A stretch of DNA of 34,928 bases from contig CAYQJS010000056.1 in the NCBI GenBank assembly GCA_964417895.1, positions 1 to 34,928 of the forward strand. The letters are read 5' to 3'. Numbering within the stretch: the stretch's first letter is position 1; each line of letters begins with the position of its first letter. Below, one piece after another: positions 15,430 to 23,939 of this stretch. Made by a program: the position numbers and the translations under genes. Origin of the DNA: CAYQJS01 sp964417895 (GTDB lineage: Bacteria > Chloroflexota > UBA6077 > SHYK01). Below the pieces are notes generated by a model. The model had not been told where the DNA came from, did no database searches, and saw nothing but the letters and a program-made list of their open reading frames with translations.

Positions 15430-16662
15430 TCACAGCTTCCGGATGTGGGGCTGCCAGGCGAGCACACCGGCCACCAGCAGAAGGCACCCCACCCCGATGG
15501 CCGCCATGGCCGTTGCAGCGTTGGTGCTATCGGCCAGGGCCCCTATCGCTGGGGCGACCAGTGTTCCGCTCGAGCGAAAGACCTCGTCCATGCTCATCAC
15601 GCGCCCGCGCAGCTCCCGGGGCGTGCTGGCCAGGAGGAGGCCATTGTTGGCCGCGCGAAACGAGGTCTGGGAGCCGCCGGCCAGCATCAGGAACGGCACG
15701 GCGGCCAAGAAGAGGGGCCAGCCGCTCGGCAGGAGGCCAACCGCCGCCATGCCCAGCAGCGCGCACCCGTTCAGCAGGCCGGCGCCCAGCAGCAGCGGTC
15801 CCCTCCGCACCGCGGCGCCGCGCGACGCCACGGCCAGGCCGCCCGCGAGGGCCCCGAACCCGGCGCAGCTGTAGAGGGCGCCGTAGGCGGCTGCCCCTTG
15901 TCCAAGCGTCGTGGTGGCGTAGACGACCAGCATCGCCTGGTAGGTGAACCCGATGGTGAGCGGCCCGAAGCCGATAACCAGCTGCGTCAGGACGGGTCGG
16001 TGGTGGACGATGAACGACCACCCCTCGATAAGCGACTCCCACATCGAGCTTCCCGGCCCCTCCCGCTCCTCGATCGTTCGGATCTGCGCGGTAAACGCGA
16101 GAACGAGCGAGTAGAGCGCGGCGGGAACGACGTACCCCCAGCCCGCGTTGCCGGTCAGCTGGATGAGCCCGGCGACGGTGACCGGCGCGGCCATCCGCGT
16201 GGCATTGGTAGCGATGGAGTTGAGCGATAGCGCGTTGATGACCAGGCTCTCCGGCACGAGGGACGGGATGAAGGACGCCCGGACGGGATGGCTGACCGCG
16301 GCGCTCAAGGAGAGGCCAACAGCGCTGGCGTACAGGTGCCACACCTGGAGACTGCCCGACAGCGCGAGCCACGCCATGAGTCCGTAGAAGGAGAAGGTCC
16401 AGGCTTGGACCACCATGAGAAGGGCCCGCTTGTCGAAGCGGTCGGCGAGCACACCGCCCCACGTGCCGAGCACCAGCGAAGCCACTCCGCGGGTCAGCTC
16501 CAGGGCGCCCAGCTGAAACGCGGAGCCGGTCAGGTCGAGGGCCAGCCAGCTTCGCGCGATGCGCTCGGACCACCCGGCGGACGCCTGGCAGAGCTGGCCG
16601 AGCCAGAGGAGGCGAAACTCGCGGTAGGCGAGCGCCTCGAAGGGCCGCGCCAGGGCGATCAA
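15430..16662 (-). CDS. MFS transporter, 410 aa
   Basis: A major-facilitator membrane protein of the EntS/MFS_3 type, usually a drug or siderophore exporter driven by the proton gradient. About 10-12 hydrophobic helices are visible. The family's N-terminal FRLLWLGQLCQASAGW and the loop 2-3 motif GVLADRFDKR (about residues 71-80) are clear, and NSIATNATRMAAPVTVAGL and a second-half RELRGRVMSMDEVFRSSGTLVAPAIGAL loop are typical of MFS_3. The start TTG 16662 lies 9 bases after the upstream stop and lacks a good ribosome-binding site, so translation may rely on coupling. It is the last gene of a three-gene operon with an NMT1-like binding protein and a bicupin. Substrate unknown; an organic or aromatic acid is a guess from context. 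Confidence 0.85.
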   Translation of the reverse strand: MIALARPFEALAYREFRLLWLGQLCQASAGWSERIARSWLALDLTGSAFQLGALELTRGVASLVLGTWGGVLADRFDKRALLMVVQAWTFSFYGLMAWLALSGSLQVWHLYASAVGLSLSAAVSHPVRASFIPSLVPESLVINALSLNSIATNATRMAAPVTVAGLIQLTGNAGWGYVVPAALYSLVLAFTAQIRTIEEREGPGSSMWESLIEGWSFIVHHRPVLTQLVIGFGPLTIGFTYQAMLVVYATTTLGQGAAAYGALYSCAGFGALAGGLAVASRGAAVRRGPLLLGAGLLNGCALLGMAAVGLLPSGWPLFLAAVPFLMLAGGSQTSFRAANNGLLLASTPRELRGRVMSMDEVFRSSGTLVAPAIGALADSTNAATAMAAIGVGCLLLVAGVLAWQPHIRKL

Positions 16663-16671
16663 TGCATTGAT

Positions 16672-17556
16672 CTATGCCAGCACCGCTACAGCGTAATCGG
16701 TGGCGCCCGCGTGCCCTTCATCGAACAGCTGCCACGACTCCATCCAGCGGTGCGTTCGCTCGTACATCTCGCGCGTGTACGGCTCGAAGACCAGCCGCTC
16801 GCCGGGGCCGAAGCGCCGCAAGTCGGCCAGCGCGTGGTAGCGCTCGGGAATCTCTCTCAGGAAATAGTGCTTGTAGCGCTCGGGCTCCAGATCGATGTCG
16901 CGCTGCGCCCGCTGCAAGGCGCGGAAGTAACGTTCCACTTCCTCGACGTCAACGCCCTCCGGGACGAGGAAGCCTTCCATAAACGTCGTATCCACGACCT
17001 TACGAAAACCCTGCTGCTCCAGCAGGTAGAGCGGTGCGCTGAAAACGTTCGCTGCCTCCACCTTGCGGTCGAGCAGGGCCGCTACCCGGTCCATGAGCTG
17101 GCCGATGAAACGGAGGTGGATCGCTTCACGCGGCAGAAAACTCTCAAGACCCTGCAATGTCGAGAAATGGCTCCCCGAGTGGTAGCTGACGCCCACCTCC
17201 ACCTGGGCCAGCTCATCGGGCTGGGTGATGGGAGACTCCGGGGGCACGTAGATCCCCGAGGGTGAGACCGAATACGCATGGCCCCACATGCGACCGTGCC
17301 CGGCCGACGACGCCATGTTGACCGCCCAGTGGCAGGCGGAGCTGATCTCGCAGGCGCGTCCGTCCTCGTAGGACTCGAAGGCGCCGGATGTGACCGCGGG
17401 AGCAGCAGCGCCCGAGTGGACGCTGCCGTAGCCGGGGGTCTGGCCATAGTACGACGCGACGAACTCGTAGTCGAGCCCCTCGTCGCGGAAGTAGCCCTTC
17501 TCCTCCGCCACCCATTCCTGGAGCCGCCCGTGCGGCTGGATCCGAAACCTGGCCAT
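16672..17556 (-). CDS. NMT1/THI5-like substrate-binding-domain protein without signal peptide, 294 aa
   Basis: The order RFRIQPHGRLQEWVAEEKGYFRDEGLDYEFV (about residues 3-33) followed by GAFESYEDGRACEISSACHW, GIYVPPESPITQPDELAQVEVGVSY and DRKVEAANVF matches the periplasmic-binding-protein type 2 fold of the SsuA/THI5/NMT1 group. The helix EWVAEEKGYFRDEGLD is the classic 'A..kGyF..eGL' signature. Unlike transported receptors it has no signal peptide: ATG 17556 with GGAGGG nine bases upstream starts directly in the fold. It could therefore be a cytoplasmic enzyme or ligand sensor. It sits between a dioxygenase-like bicupin and an exporter in one operon. The middle Asp-Arg-x-Val-Glu-Ala region suggests an intact ligand cleft. 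Its substrate is unknown. Confidence 0.75.
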   Translation of the reverse strand: MARFRIQPHGRLQEWVAEEKGYFRDEGLDYEFVASYYGQTPGYGSVHSGAAAPAVTSGAFESYEDGRACEISSACHWAVNMASSAGHGRMWGHAYSVSPSGIYVPPESPITQPDELAQVEVGVSYHSGSHFSTLQGLESFLPREAIHLRFIGQLMDRVAALLDRKVEAANVFSAPLYLLEQQGFRKVVDTTFMEGFLVPEGVDVEEVERYFRALQRAQRDIDLEPERYKHYFLREIPERYHALADLRRFGPGERLVFEPYTREMYERTHRWMESWQLFDEGHAGATDYAVAVLA

Positions 17557-17649
17557 TAAGCTCATCCCTCCCCCGCTCGTGTCCTGCATTCCCAACGTTG
17601 AGTTTCCGCCCGGCACGACATCGGTGTAACGAATCGACAAAGCTGTACC

Positions 17650-17703
17650 GGTCCTCTCTTGCCTCTTGCCCGTTGCCTATTGCCTGGCTGTTGCCTATCG
17701 CCT
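17650..17703 (-). repeat. degenerate heptanucleotide repeat
   Basis: On the minus strand, units of the form AGGCAAx recur with mostly 7-bp spacing (AGGCGAT, AGGCAAC, GGCAAT, AGGCAAC, GGGCAAG, AGGCAAG). It lies between the bicupin stop and the next gene of the operon. Confidence 0.5.
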
Positions 17704-18833
17704 CACCCCGCTGCATCTTCGAAATGCTCGATGCCGCTGAAGCTCAAGTAGTCGTACAGGCGCGACTTGTAGACGAGGAACCGAGCCGGATGATCCGGGT
17801 CCGCGTTGAACGACTGGTGCGGCGCGAGGGTCGGCACGGCCACCACGTCGTGCGCCTCCCAGTCCCAGCGCTGGCCGTCGATGATGTCGTAGCCGGTGCC
17901 TTCGATAATGAAATGCAGCTCCTCGCCCACGTGGAGGTGCTTGCCGGACCGGCCGCTGGGCGGCAGCTCCTGGAGGTAGGCCTCGAAGAGGCGCATGCCG
18001 GTCTGCATCTGGGGAAGCTGCGGGTGGAGGAACCAGAGGGTGCGCCCGTTGCGGGTGTCCTCCCACGTCCGGTCCCGTTGTCTCACCACCTGGGGCACGT
18101 TCTGCCGCCAGTAACGCTCCTCTTCGAACTGGCGTACGTAGTACTCGTAGCTGTCGGTGACCGGATGGTTGGGCTTCGGTGGCTCCTCGAGCATGCGCTG
18201 GGCCATGCGGTCGGAGAGGGTGGTCTCGACGAACAGGAAGTCCTGCTCGCCTCGTCGGTAGCCGACCAGCGTGCCCTGCTGGTTGTACAGGGGACGGGCG
18301 TCGTCGGGGAGCACCCAGTTCTCGTTGATCTCCAGCTTTTCGCTGCCGTCGCTGATGGCCGTGTAGTTGTGCTGGCAGTAGACCAGCAGCGCTGGGCCCT
18401 CGTCGCAGAAGTGCTGGTGCGTGCAGTAGGGCGGCACGATCATGAGGTCGCCGGCTTCCCAGTCGTGGCGGCGGCCATCGTGGATCTCGTGGCCCTTGCC
18501 CTGCAACACGAAGAAGGGCACCTCGGGGTAATGCCGGTGGTTGGCAGTCTTGTGGCCGGGGTCGAAGGTCTGGACCAGCAGCCGCAGGTTGTTCATGAGC
18601 ACCGTCCACGGCTTGCGTTCGGCCGTGGGGAGATCGTAGGTGGTGTAGACCTTGTGGTAGGCAGACTGCGACTGCTCCCAGGGCACCGAGTCGTACTTCG
18701 CAACCCGGGGTCGCTCCTTGACGATGCGCCGGCGCGCCGCGATGTCGCGGCTGCGGATCTCATCCCACTCGTAGTCCTGGAAGCGCTGCTCGCGCTCGGG
18801 CTGGCGCTCGCGCACTCGTAACTGTTCTCGCAT
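17703..18833 (-). CDS. bicupin protein, gentisate-1,2-dioxygenase-like, 376 aa
   Basis: Two cupin domains are visible. The first has NHRHYPEVPFFVLQGKGHEIHDGRRHDWEAGDLMIVPPYCTHQH (about residues 97-140), with the metal-binding His residues and Glu. The second has GKHLHVGEELHFIIEGTGYDIIDGQRWDWEAHDVVAVPTLAPHQSF (about 297-342). Both metal sites look complete, which fits an iron-dependent ring-cleaving oxygenase such as gentisate or homogentisate dioxygenase, though many bicupins have other roles. The N-terminus is Arg/Glu-rich. ATG 18833 has AAGGAG six bases upstream. It is first in an operon with an NMT1-like protein and an MFS transporter, suggesting handling of an aromatic or heterocyclic acid. 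The operon is bracketed by inverted copies of a double-hairpin repeat. Confidence 0.8.
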   Translation of the reverse strand: MREQLRVRERQPEREQRFQDYEWDEIRSRDIAARRRIVKERPRVAKYDSVPWEQSQSAYHKVYTTYDLPTAERKPWTVLMNNLRLLVQTFDPGHKTANHRHYPEVPFFVLQGKGHEIHDGRRHDWEAGDLMIVPPYCTHQHFCDEGPALLVYCQHNYTAISDGSEKLEINENWVLPDDARPLYNQQGTLVGYRRGEQDFLFVETTLSDRMAQRMLEEPPKPNHPVTDSYEYYVRQFEEERYWRQNVPQVVRQRDRTWEDTRNGRTLWFLHPQLPQMQTGMRLFEAYLQELPPSGRSGKHLHVGEELHFIIEGTGYDIIDGQRWDWEAHDVVAVPTLAPHQSFNADPDHPARFLVYKSRLYDYLSFSGIEHFEDAAG

Positions 18834-19165
18834 GGCAGCTCCTTGTTCCCGTCTTTAGTGGGTCACTTCGCGTGAACATGGACGTTTTACCCCTCTCCCT
18901 AACCCTCCCCCGCAAGGGGGGAGGGAACCAGTTCTCCTCCCCCTCCCCCTCGACGGGGGGGGGTGGGGTGAGGGTGACCGTGATCCCATCCATAGGAACT
19001 GGCCCACCAGGTGAAGAGGCGGGTGCCAGGTCAATCCTCGAGGTCGACCGGACGACTCAGCATACACCGAACGGCAATTCGACAGTTGCTGGCGGCTCGA
19101 CGGCAGGTTCTGGCACCACCGGCTCCCTATACTGCCATCACTCACGGCGGACAGGGGAGTGGGAG
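18834..19165. other. intergenic region between divergent genes
   Basis: Holds the inverted double-hairpin repeat (18889-18978) and must carry promoters for the bicupin operon and the DUF2157 gene. No gene is seen. Confidence 0.55.
18889..18978 (-). repeat. double-hairpin repeat, inverted copy
   Basis: Read on the minus strand it gives the same succession as 15309-15398: TCACCCTCACCCCACC, a hairpin around GTCGAGGGGGAGGGGG, a spacer GGAGAACTGGTT, a second hairpin CCCTCCCCCCTTGCGGGGGAGG, then GTTAGGGAGAGGGGTAA. Confidence 0.75.
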
Positions 19166-20380
19166 ATGCCGGACGAGGCGTTTCGCTCGCAGCTTCAGGG
19201 CGAGGTCGAGGCCTGGTGGCGCGACGGCATCGTCAACGCGGGCACCGCGCGGCGGATACTGGCGCGTTACGGGCTGGCGCCCGGCGAGGGCGAGCGCGGA
19301 GCGGCAGAGCGGGGCCGGCTGAGCAGCGTGATCGCTATCATGGGCGCGGTGCTCGTCGGCCTGGGCGCCATCCTTTTCGTCGCCTCGAACTGGCAGCAGA
19401 TGGACCGCGTGGCTCGGCTGGCCCTGCTGGCGGGCGCGCTCCTTGCCGCCTACATAGCGTCGGCCGTTGCGCGGCGCGACCACCCGCACGTGGCCGCGGC
19501 GCTGGTCCTCGCCGGCACCGGCATCTTCGGCGCGAGCGTGTTCCTCGTCGGCCAGATGTATCACATCCGGGTCGAGGAGCCGACGCTGATGTTGTTCTGG
19601 GCGGCAGGGGCGCTGCCGATGGCGTACGCCACGACCTCCCGCCCCTCATTATTAGTAGGGCTGGCGAGCGGGCTCGCCTGGTACGGGTTGGTGCTGGCCG
19701 ACGCCGGGGCCTGGCAGGGCCCGCACGGACTGGTGGCGGTGGCGTATCTCGCCTGGGGTGTCGGCCTGGTTGGTGCCGCCAGAATCCAGGAGACATTCGC
19801 TCCGACGCGCCTGTTCGTGCTGGCGACCAGGAGCGTCGGCCTGGCGGTGACGCTGCTCGTCCTCTTTGTCCTGAGCTTTGCCGATATGTGGCGCTCGGCG
19901 GGCAGCGCTCTCACCGTTCTGCCCGACTGGGTAGCGTTGACCGTGGCCGCGCTGTTCGGGCTCGCCGCGGCTATCGGCGCCGTTGTGGTGTGGGGCACCG
20001 GCTGGTCGCGTCCCGCGGTGGCCGAGGTCGGCGGCTTGATGCTCGTAGCTGTCGCTCTGGATGCGCTCATCCTGCTCCACCCGTTCGCCACCCCGGAGCC
20101 CTACGCGCTGATCGTCAACGTCGTCGCGGCGGCGACGGTCCTGTGGGCTGTGCTGCTCGGCATTACCACGGGGCGCGAGTCGTTCGTGAACGCCGGCTTG
20201 ATCCTGTTCGGCGCCCTGGTCGTCGCGCGGTACTTCGATTTCGCCTGGGCCCTCTTCGACCGATCGCTCGTGTTTATCGGTGCGGGCTTGCTCCTGCTGG
20301 GGGGCGGGCTCGCCCTGGAACGATCGCGGCGGCTGCTGCTCGCGAGGGCACGTCGCGCGGAGGTTGCGGATGGCGGTTAG
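19166..20380 (+). CDS. DUF2157 membrane protein, 404 aa
   Basis: The N-terminal cytoplasmic part (EVEAWWRDGIVNAGTARRILARYGL, about residues 11-35) and the following LSSVIAIMGAVLVGLGAILFVASNWQQMDRVARL helix match the DUF2157 signature. After this come roughly 11 more membrane helices, ending at LVFIGAGLLLLGGGLALERSRRLL. The function is unknown; the family is widespread and typically encoded next to a GDYXXLXY-domain protein, as here. ATG 19166 follows a GGGAGTGGGAG purine run. The 3' end overlaps the next gene's start (ATG 20370), indicating coupled translation. Length is normal for the family. The partner gene appears broken by a stop codon, so this transporter-like protein may lack its companion. 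Confidence 0.85.
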   Translation: MPDEAFRSQLQGEVEAWWRDGIVNAGTARRILARYGLAPGEGERGAAERGRLSSVIAIMGAVLVGLGAILFVASNWQQMDRVARLALLAGALLAAYIASAVARRDHPHVAAALVLAGTGIFGASVFLVGQMYHIRVEEPTLMLFWAAGALPMAYATTSRPSLLVGLASGLAWYGLVLADAGAWQGPHGLVAVAYLAWGVGLVGAARIQETFAPTRLFVLATRSVGLAVTLLVLFVLSFADMWRSAGSALTVLPDWVALTVAALFGLAAAIGAVVVWGTGWSRPAVAEVGGLMLVAVALDALILLHPFATPEPYALIVNVVAAATVLWAVLLGITTGRESFVNAGLILFGALVVARYFDFAWALFDRSLVFIGAGLLLLGGGLALERSRRLLLARARRAEVADGG

Positions 20381-20993
20381 ACGACCCATCGTCTTCTGGC
20401 TCGTCGTGGCCGCGTAACTGCTCGGTGTCCTCGCATTCGCCGGATGGAAGGAGATGTCCCTGCGGATCGGGCAGGAGATCGTGCTGGAGACCGTGCCGGT
20501 CGACCCGCGCGACGTCTTCCGCGGCGACTACGTCGCGCTGCGCTACCGGATTTCGGAGGTCAGCTGTCCGTCATCCGTCGTGGGTTCTACAGTGTTTGTT
20601 CCATTGAGGCGCAATGGCGATGTGTGGGAAATCGCGCTGGAACCGTCTCGCTTCCCACCGGTCAGCTACGAAGACGCCGCTGAGCGTGGTGGGGTAGTCA
20701 TCCGGGGCCAGGTCGCAAGGAGTTCCGGGTCCACGTGCGAGATCACGTATGGGATCGAGAGCTACTTTGTGCCCGAGGGCACAGGCCGCGAGATCGAGCG
20801 CGTGCGCGGCGCGCTCAAAGTGCGGGTGAGCGTGGACGGCTTCGGCAACGCGATGATTCGGGAGCTCATGCTGCCCGATTCTCAGCCGCAAGGCCGCGCT
20901 TCACCACGGAGGCACGGAGACACTGAGATCCAGAAATCTCAGCCTGCTCGATTTCTAGCCCAGAGCCGGCGTGCGACTGTGGTTCAATTGTGA
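20370..20993 (+). pseudogene. GDYXXLXY-domain gene with in-frame stop in its membrane anchor
   Basis: The GDYXXLXY motif itself is present as FRGDYVALRYRIS, preceded by the typical IVLETVPVDPRDVF. In the family this domain follows one N-terminal membrane helix. Here the natural start, ATG 20370 overlapping the DUF2157 stop, reads MAVRRPIVFWLVVAA, hits TAA at 20415-20417 exactly in the middle of the helix, and continues in frame as LLGVLAFAGWKEMSLR. The remainder is open from ATG 20454 to 20993, but that start has its purine-rich site touching the ATG and would make a protein without anchor. The last ~30 residues read through repeat-like DNA (CACCACGGAGGCACGGAG), so the native C-terminus is also altered. 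Nonsense mutation, stop readthrough or sequencing error are the options. Confidence 0.75.
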
Positions 20994-21003
20994 GTTCGGT
21001 GCG

Positions 21004-21085
21004 CGCCACGGACATATGAAACTGTCATGCTGAGCCGAAGGCGAAGCATCTCCCGCCAGACCCTTCGCTCGGCTCAGGGTGACAA
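21004..21085. repeat. type C interspersed repeat, extended copy
   Basis: CGCCACGGACATATGAA, then CTGTCATGCTGAGCCGAAGG, CGAAGCATCTCCCGCCAGAC, CCTTCGCTCGGCTCAGGGTG. The 17-base lead CGCCACGGACATATGAA recurs identically at 26334. Confidence 0.75.
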
Positions 21086-21184
21086 CTCGGCGCACGGCCG
21101 CCTCATGGAGTCACCGCAATTCTCGCCATTGAGGGATCGGGATGGGGCCGGGGCAACGAACCAGCGCCAGGGGCAGCTGAGACC

Positions 21185-21685
21185 GTGAGCGCGGGTGCGT
21201 TCGAGACCGACCGCATGGGGCGATGCGCGCGCGCCGCGTGCGACCACGCGGTCGAGCACTACCAGGCGCGGCCTTACGGGCGCCCGGGCGTCACGACGGC
21301 CCACATCCTGCTCGGCGTCCTCGAAGAGGAGAAGTGCGCCGGCGGGCTCATCCTGCGCAAGCTCGGGCTGGATATCGAGCTGGCCCACGCGACCACCGAA
21401 TTCGTGCTTCAGTATGGGCGTCGGAGCGACGGCGGGGACGAACCCCCTGTGCTGTGGGGAGGCGTCCCACACACGCCTGCGGGCAAGAGCGTTCTCGACT
21501 TCGCTCTCGAGGAGGCGAATCTCTTCCGCCCGACGTACCCCATCGGGACGGAGCATCTGGTGCTCGGCGTCCTGCGGACGCCGGAGGGGCTGGGGTGTCG
21601 GGTGCTCGATTACCTTGGGATCGAAGTCCAGGGCGCCCGCGCCGCTCGCGACGTGCTCTGGGACCTCTTGAGAACGGCGGAGTAG
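21185..21685 (+). CDS. stand-alone Clp N-terminal (Clp R) domain protein, 166 aa
   Basis: Two copies of the Clp N repeat are visible: MGRCARAACDHAVEHYQARPYGRPGVTTAHILLGVLEEE (about residues 11-49) and SVLDFALEEANLFRPTYPIGTEHLVLGVLRTPEGLGCRVLDYLG (about 99-142). In ClpA/ClpC this module binds substrates and adaptors in front of the AAA+ rings; no ATPase domain follows here, so this is a free domain that could act as adaptor, competitor or light-harvest-like binding module. The long loop between repeats (GGDEPPVLWGGVPHTP) is an expansion. GTG 21185 is the first start in frame but has only a weak ribosome-binding site. It appears monocistronic. No Clp protease genes lie in the window. Confidence 0.8.
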   Translation: MSAGAFETDRMGRCARAACDHAVEHYQARPYGRPGVTTAHILLGVLEEEKCAGGLILRKLGLDIELAHATTEFVLQYGRRSDGGDEPPVLWGGVPHTPAGKSVLDFALEEANLFRPTYPIGTEHLVLGVLRTPEGLGCRVLDYLGIEVQGARAARDVLWDLLRTAE

Positions 21686-21871
21686 CCCACCCGGCTCATC
21701 TCGATTGCTGGAAAGTCGGACGGGATCAAATGACGCACAACTCTATGTCACCCAGCAACCTAGCACCGGCCGAGTCAGCGGCTCCTGCGTCGTAACGGCT
21801 GAGACCGCATCCTTAGGCCAGCTCGGGCGAGATCTGTGAGCTGATGATTTAGAGCCATCAAGGTCTCACCT

Positions 21872-23653
21872 TCACGCAATAGCAACCGCTTCCAAGTCTC
21901 CCGGGGCCGCAAAGAGCTTCCGCAGGCGGGCGGCGATTAGCTGCTCCCTCGCCTTGATGAACTCCTCGAACCTTTCGAATCGAAGCAACGCGTCGTCGTC
22001 GGGGATAAGGTGCCGCCGCCGGAAGCCCGGGTTCCGAGTCGAAAGCCAGCTGTTGATGTCCTGGTTAGATTTCTCATGGTTTTCAGGTCCGAGCAGCAGC
22101 TCGAGATTCGCGACACTTTCCATTAGGCGGTACCAACGGGACCAAGTGCTGCTGTCGTAACCAGCGTCACGCATCCGACCCCACGTGAATAATGACTGTG
22201 GGAAGATATGGTCGACGTGGTAGATCTTGGCCCCCCACCCAACTTCGTCGTAAAGAAGCGACAGCCCCAGAAAGGCGGGCCGCGTCGAATACCGTATGTC
22301 AAGGAAGTCACGAACGGCGTAGTCGTCGAACTGTGAAGTGCGGCCCAACCGTGCTGTCTCAGCTCGCAACCCCTCCACCGGAAAGTCCCTGGTTTTTCCG
22401 AGTTGTCCCCGGATAACGCTACGCGTGTCCCTAAGGACCGTGTCAGACTGCCCCCCGAACACGTTATTCAGCAGGCACATCGTTAGCCAATTCCGGATGG
22501 CTGCGGCATTCCGGACTTCAAATGCACTCCCCCCCAGCAGCGTCTGACCGTTCAAATGGTGCAGGTAATAGATGGTGGGGATGATAGCGTTCGCACTCAA
22601 GAGTGTGTCGCGATCGATTCCAAACGAATTGATCAGGTTTACGCCGTTCTCAATTGCTTTCCGAATGCGTTCCCATTTGCCCTGCATCAACGAGAGGTTC
22701 TGGTTGTTGAAGTTCTGTACCCTGTACTCGACTGGTAGGTCGGTCACCACTAGGCATGTTTTAAGCACGAAGTCCTTGTTGAAGTTGTTCTTCCCTTGGA
22801 GCTCGTAATTGACCCTGTCGACGAAGCCAAAGATCTCGTCACGCGCGTTGATGCCGCCCCACTTAGATGTGACCATGGAGAGAAGCAAGTCCGACTTACT
22901 CAGCTTCGTTCCACCTTCGTTTGCCCTGACGAAGATATCCAGCACGCGGTCATAGTCCTGATCGGTTTCTGTGTAATGGGCGATGGGCTCGTCCTTCCAA
23001 ACAGCCCGGTATAGACGCTCAAGATTCCCGATCAGGATTCCCGCCTGCCTTATCGTTGCCTCTTCGGGAAGAGCGGAACGCTCGCTCTCGCGGAATTCAT
23101 AAAAGCGATCCTCGCTGTCGAAGTCGAGAATGCGCGACACTTTGAACCAGCGTTGGTGTCGATCGTCAGGCGGCGGTGCCTCGAGGAACCGGAATCCGTA
23201 GTGAACCCCGGACTCACCATCTTCCGCATCTCTTGGGTCTTTGAGTAGATCGAGATACAAGCTCTGCCTAACCCAAGCGTCCGGAGAATCCCAGCGGCGA
23301 TACTTTTTCTTCATCGTGTACGTGCCCTTGAGGCCGATGAGAAGGGACGTTAGCCTCTGCTGTCCGTCTAAGACGAGATTGAGCTCCTGCACGCCTGCAG
23401 CGGCGGCCGACTCGCTGTGGGTTCCGCCCTGACGCGCGTTTTCGACGAATCTATAAATGTCCCATTTGTCACGGTTCTCTCGTTGCAGCTCCCAGAAGAG
23501 GAAGGAGCCTATGGGATAACGCCGCAGCAGGGAATCGAACAGGCTGATAATCTGGTCTGGATCCCACACGAACTCCCGCTGGATCGCAGGGATGAAATAT
23601 TGGTTGTTGAGCCGTCCGATGATTGTGGCAACGGCGTCAGAACGGTAGGACAC
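21872..23653 (-). CDS. DUF262 and HNH domain protein, GmrSD-like, 593 aa
   Basis: The N-terminal DUF262 domain is clear: YFIPAIQREFVWDPDQIISLFDSLLRRYPIGSFLFW (about residues 19-54) and LNLVLDGQQRLTSLLIGLKG (about 93-112), with the ParB/Srx-like DGQQR motif. The C-terminal part has an HNH/DUF1524-like nuclease: YHVDHIFPQSLF (about 474-485) and NLELLLGPENHEKSN (about 515-529). This domain pair is that of GmrSD-type modification-dependent (type IV) restriction enzymes, which cut phage DNA with modified bases using NTP. GTG 23653 has GGAGG six bases upstream, better than ATG 23659. The gene is visibly less GC-rich than its flanks, with no partner genes, consistent with horizontal transfer of a solitary defence gene. 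Confidence 0.85.
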   Translation of the reverse strand: MSYRSDAVATIIGRLNNQYFIPAIQREFVWDPDQIISLFDSLLRRYPIGSFLFWELQRENRDKWDIYRFVENARQGGTHSESAAAAGVQELNLVLDGQQRLTSLLIGLKGTYTMKKKYRRWDSPDAWVRQSLYLDLLKDPRDAEDGESGVHYGFRFLEAPPPDDRHQRWFKVSRILDFDSEDRFYEFRESERSALPEEATIRQAGILIGNLERLYRAVWKDEPIAHYTETDQDYDRVLDIFVRANEGGTKLSKSDLLLSMVTSKWGGINARDEIFGFVDRVNYELQGKNNFNKDFVLKTCLVVTDLPVEYRVQNFNNQNLSLMQGKWERIRKAIENGVNLINSFGIDRDTLLSANAIIPTIYYLHHLNGQTLLGGSAFEVRNAAAIRNWLTMCLLNNVFGGQSDTVLRDTRSVIRGQLGKTRDFPVEGLRAETARLGRTSQFDDYAVRDFLDIRYSTRPAFLGLSLLYDEVGWGAKIYHVDHIFPQSLFTWGRMRDAGYDSSTWSRWYRLMESVANLELLLGPENHEKSNQDINSWLSTRNPGFRRRHLIPDDDALLRFERFEEFIKAREQLIAARLRKLFAAPGDLEAVAIA

Positions 23654-23939
23654 ACCCATCCTCCGCGCTTTCAGCCTCTGGCAAAAGCTGACCCGAATTG
23701 CGCGCTTCGCCTGCTAGGATCGGAAATCTCAGGTTTCCGTTTGTCCTCGCGTCTGATTCCGCGTGCGCAGGGATCAGGCACCAGTGTATCCGCCCTTGCA
23801 TTCCACGCCTTCCCAGATCTGGCCAAATTCGGCCGCGCCCACGCCAAGAGGCGCTTGTGCCGAGGCTGTTGAAGGACGTTGCGAGGTAAGGGCATTTGAT
23901 GGCGCCTAATTCGAAAGGGTCAGCTCGGGCCACACGCCT

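Noticed and set aside
7391..18978. Repeated hairpins considered as a CRISPR array
   Set aside because: Copies are scattered over many kilobases, vary in sequence, are palindromic and lack regular spacers.
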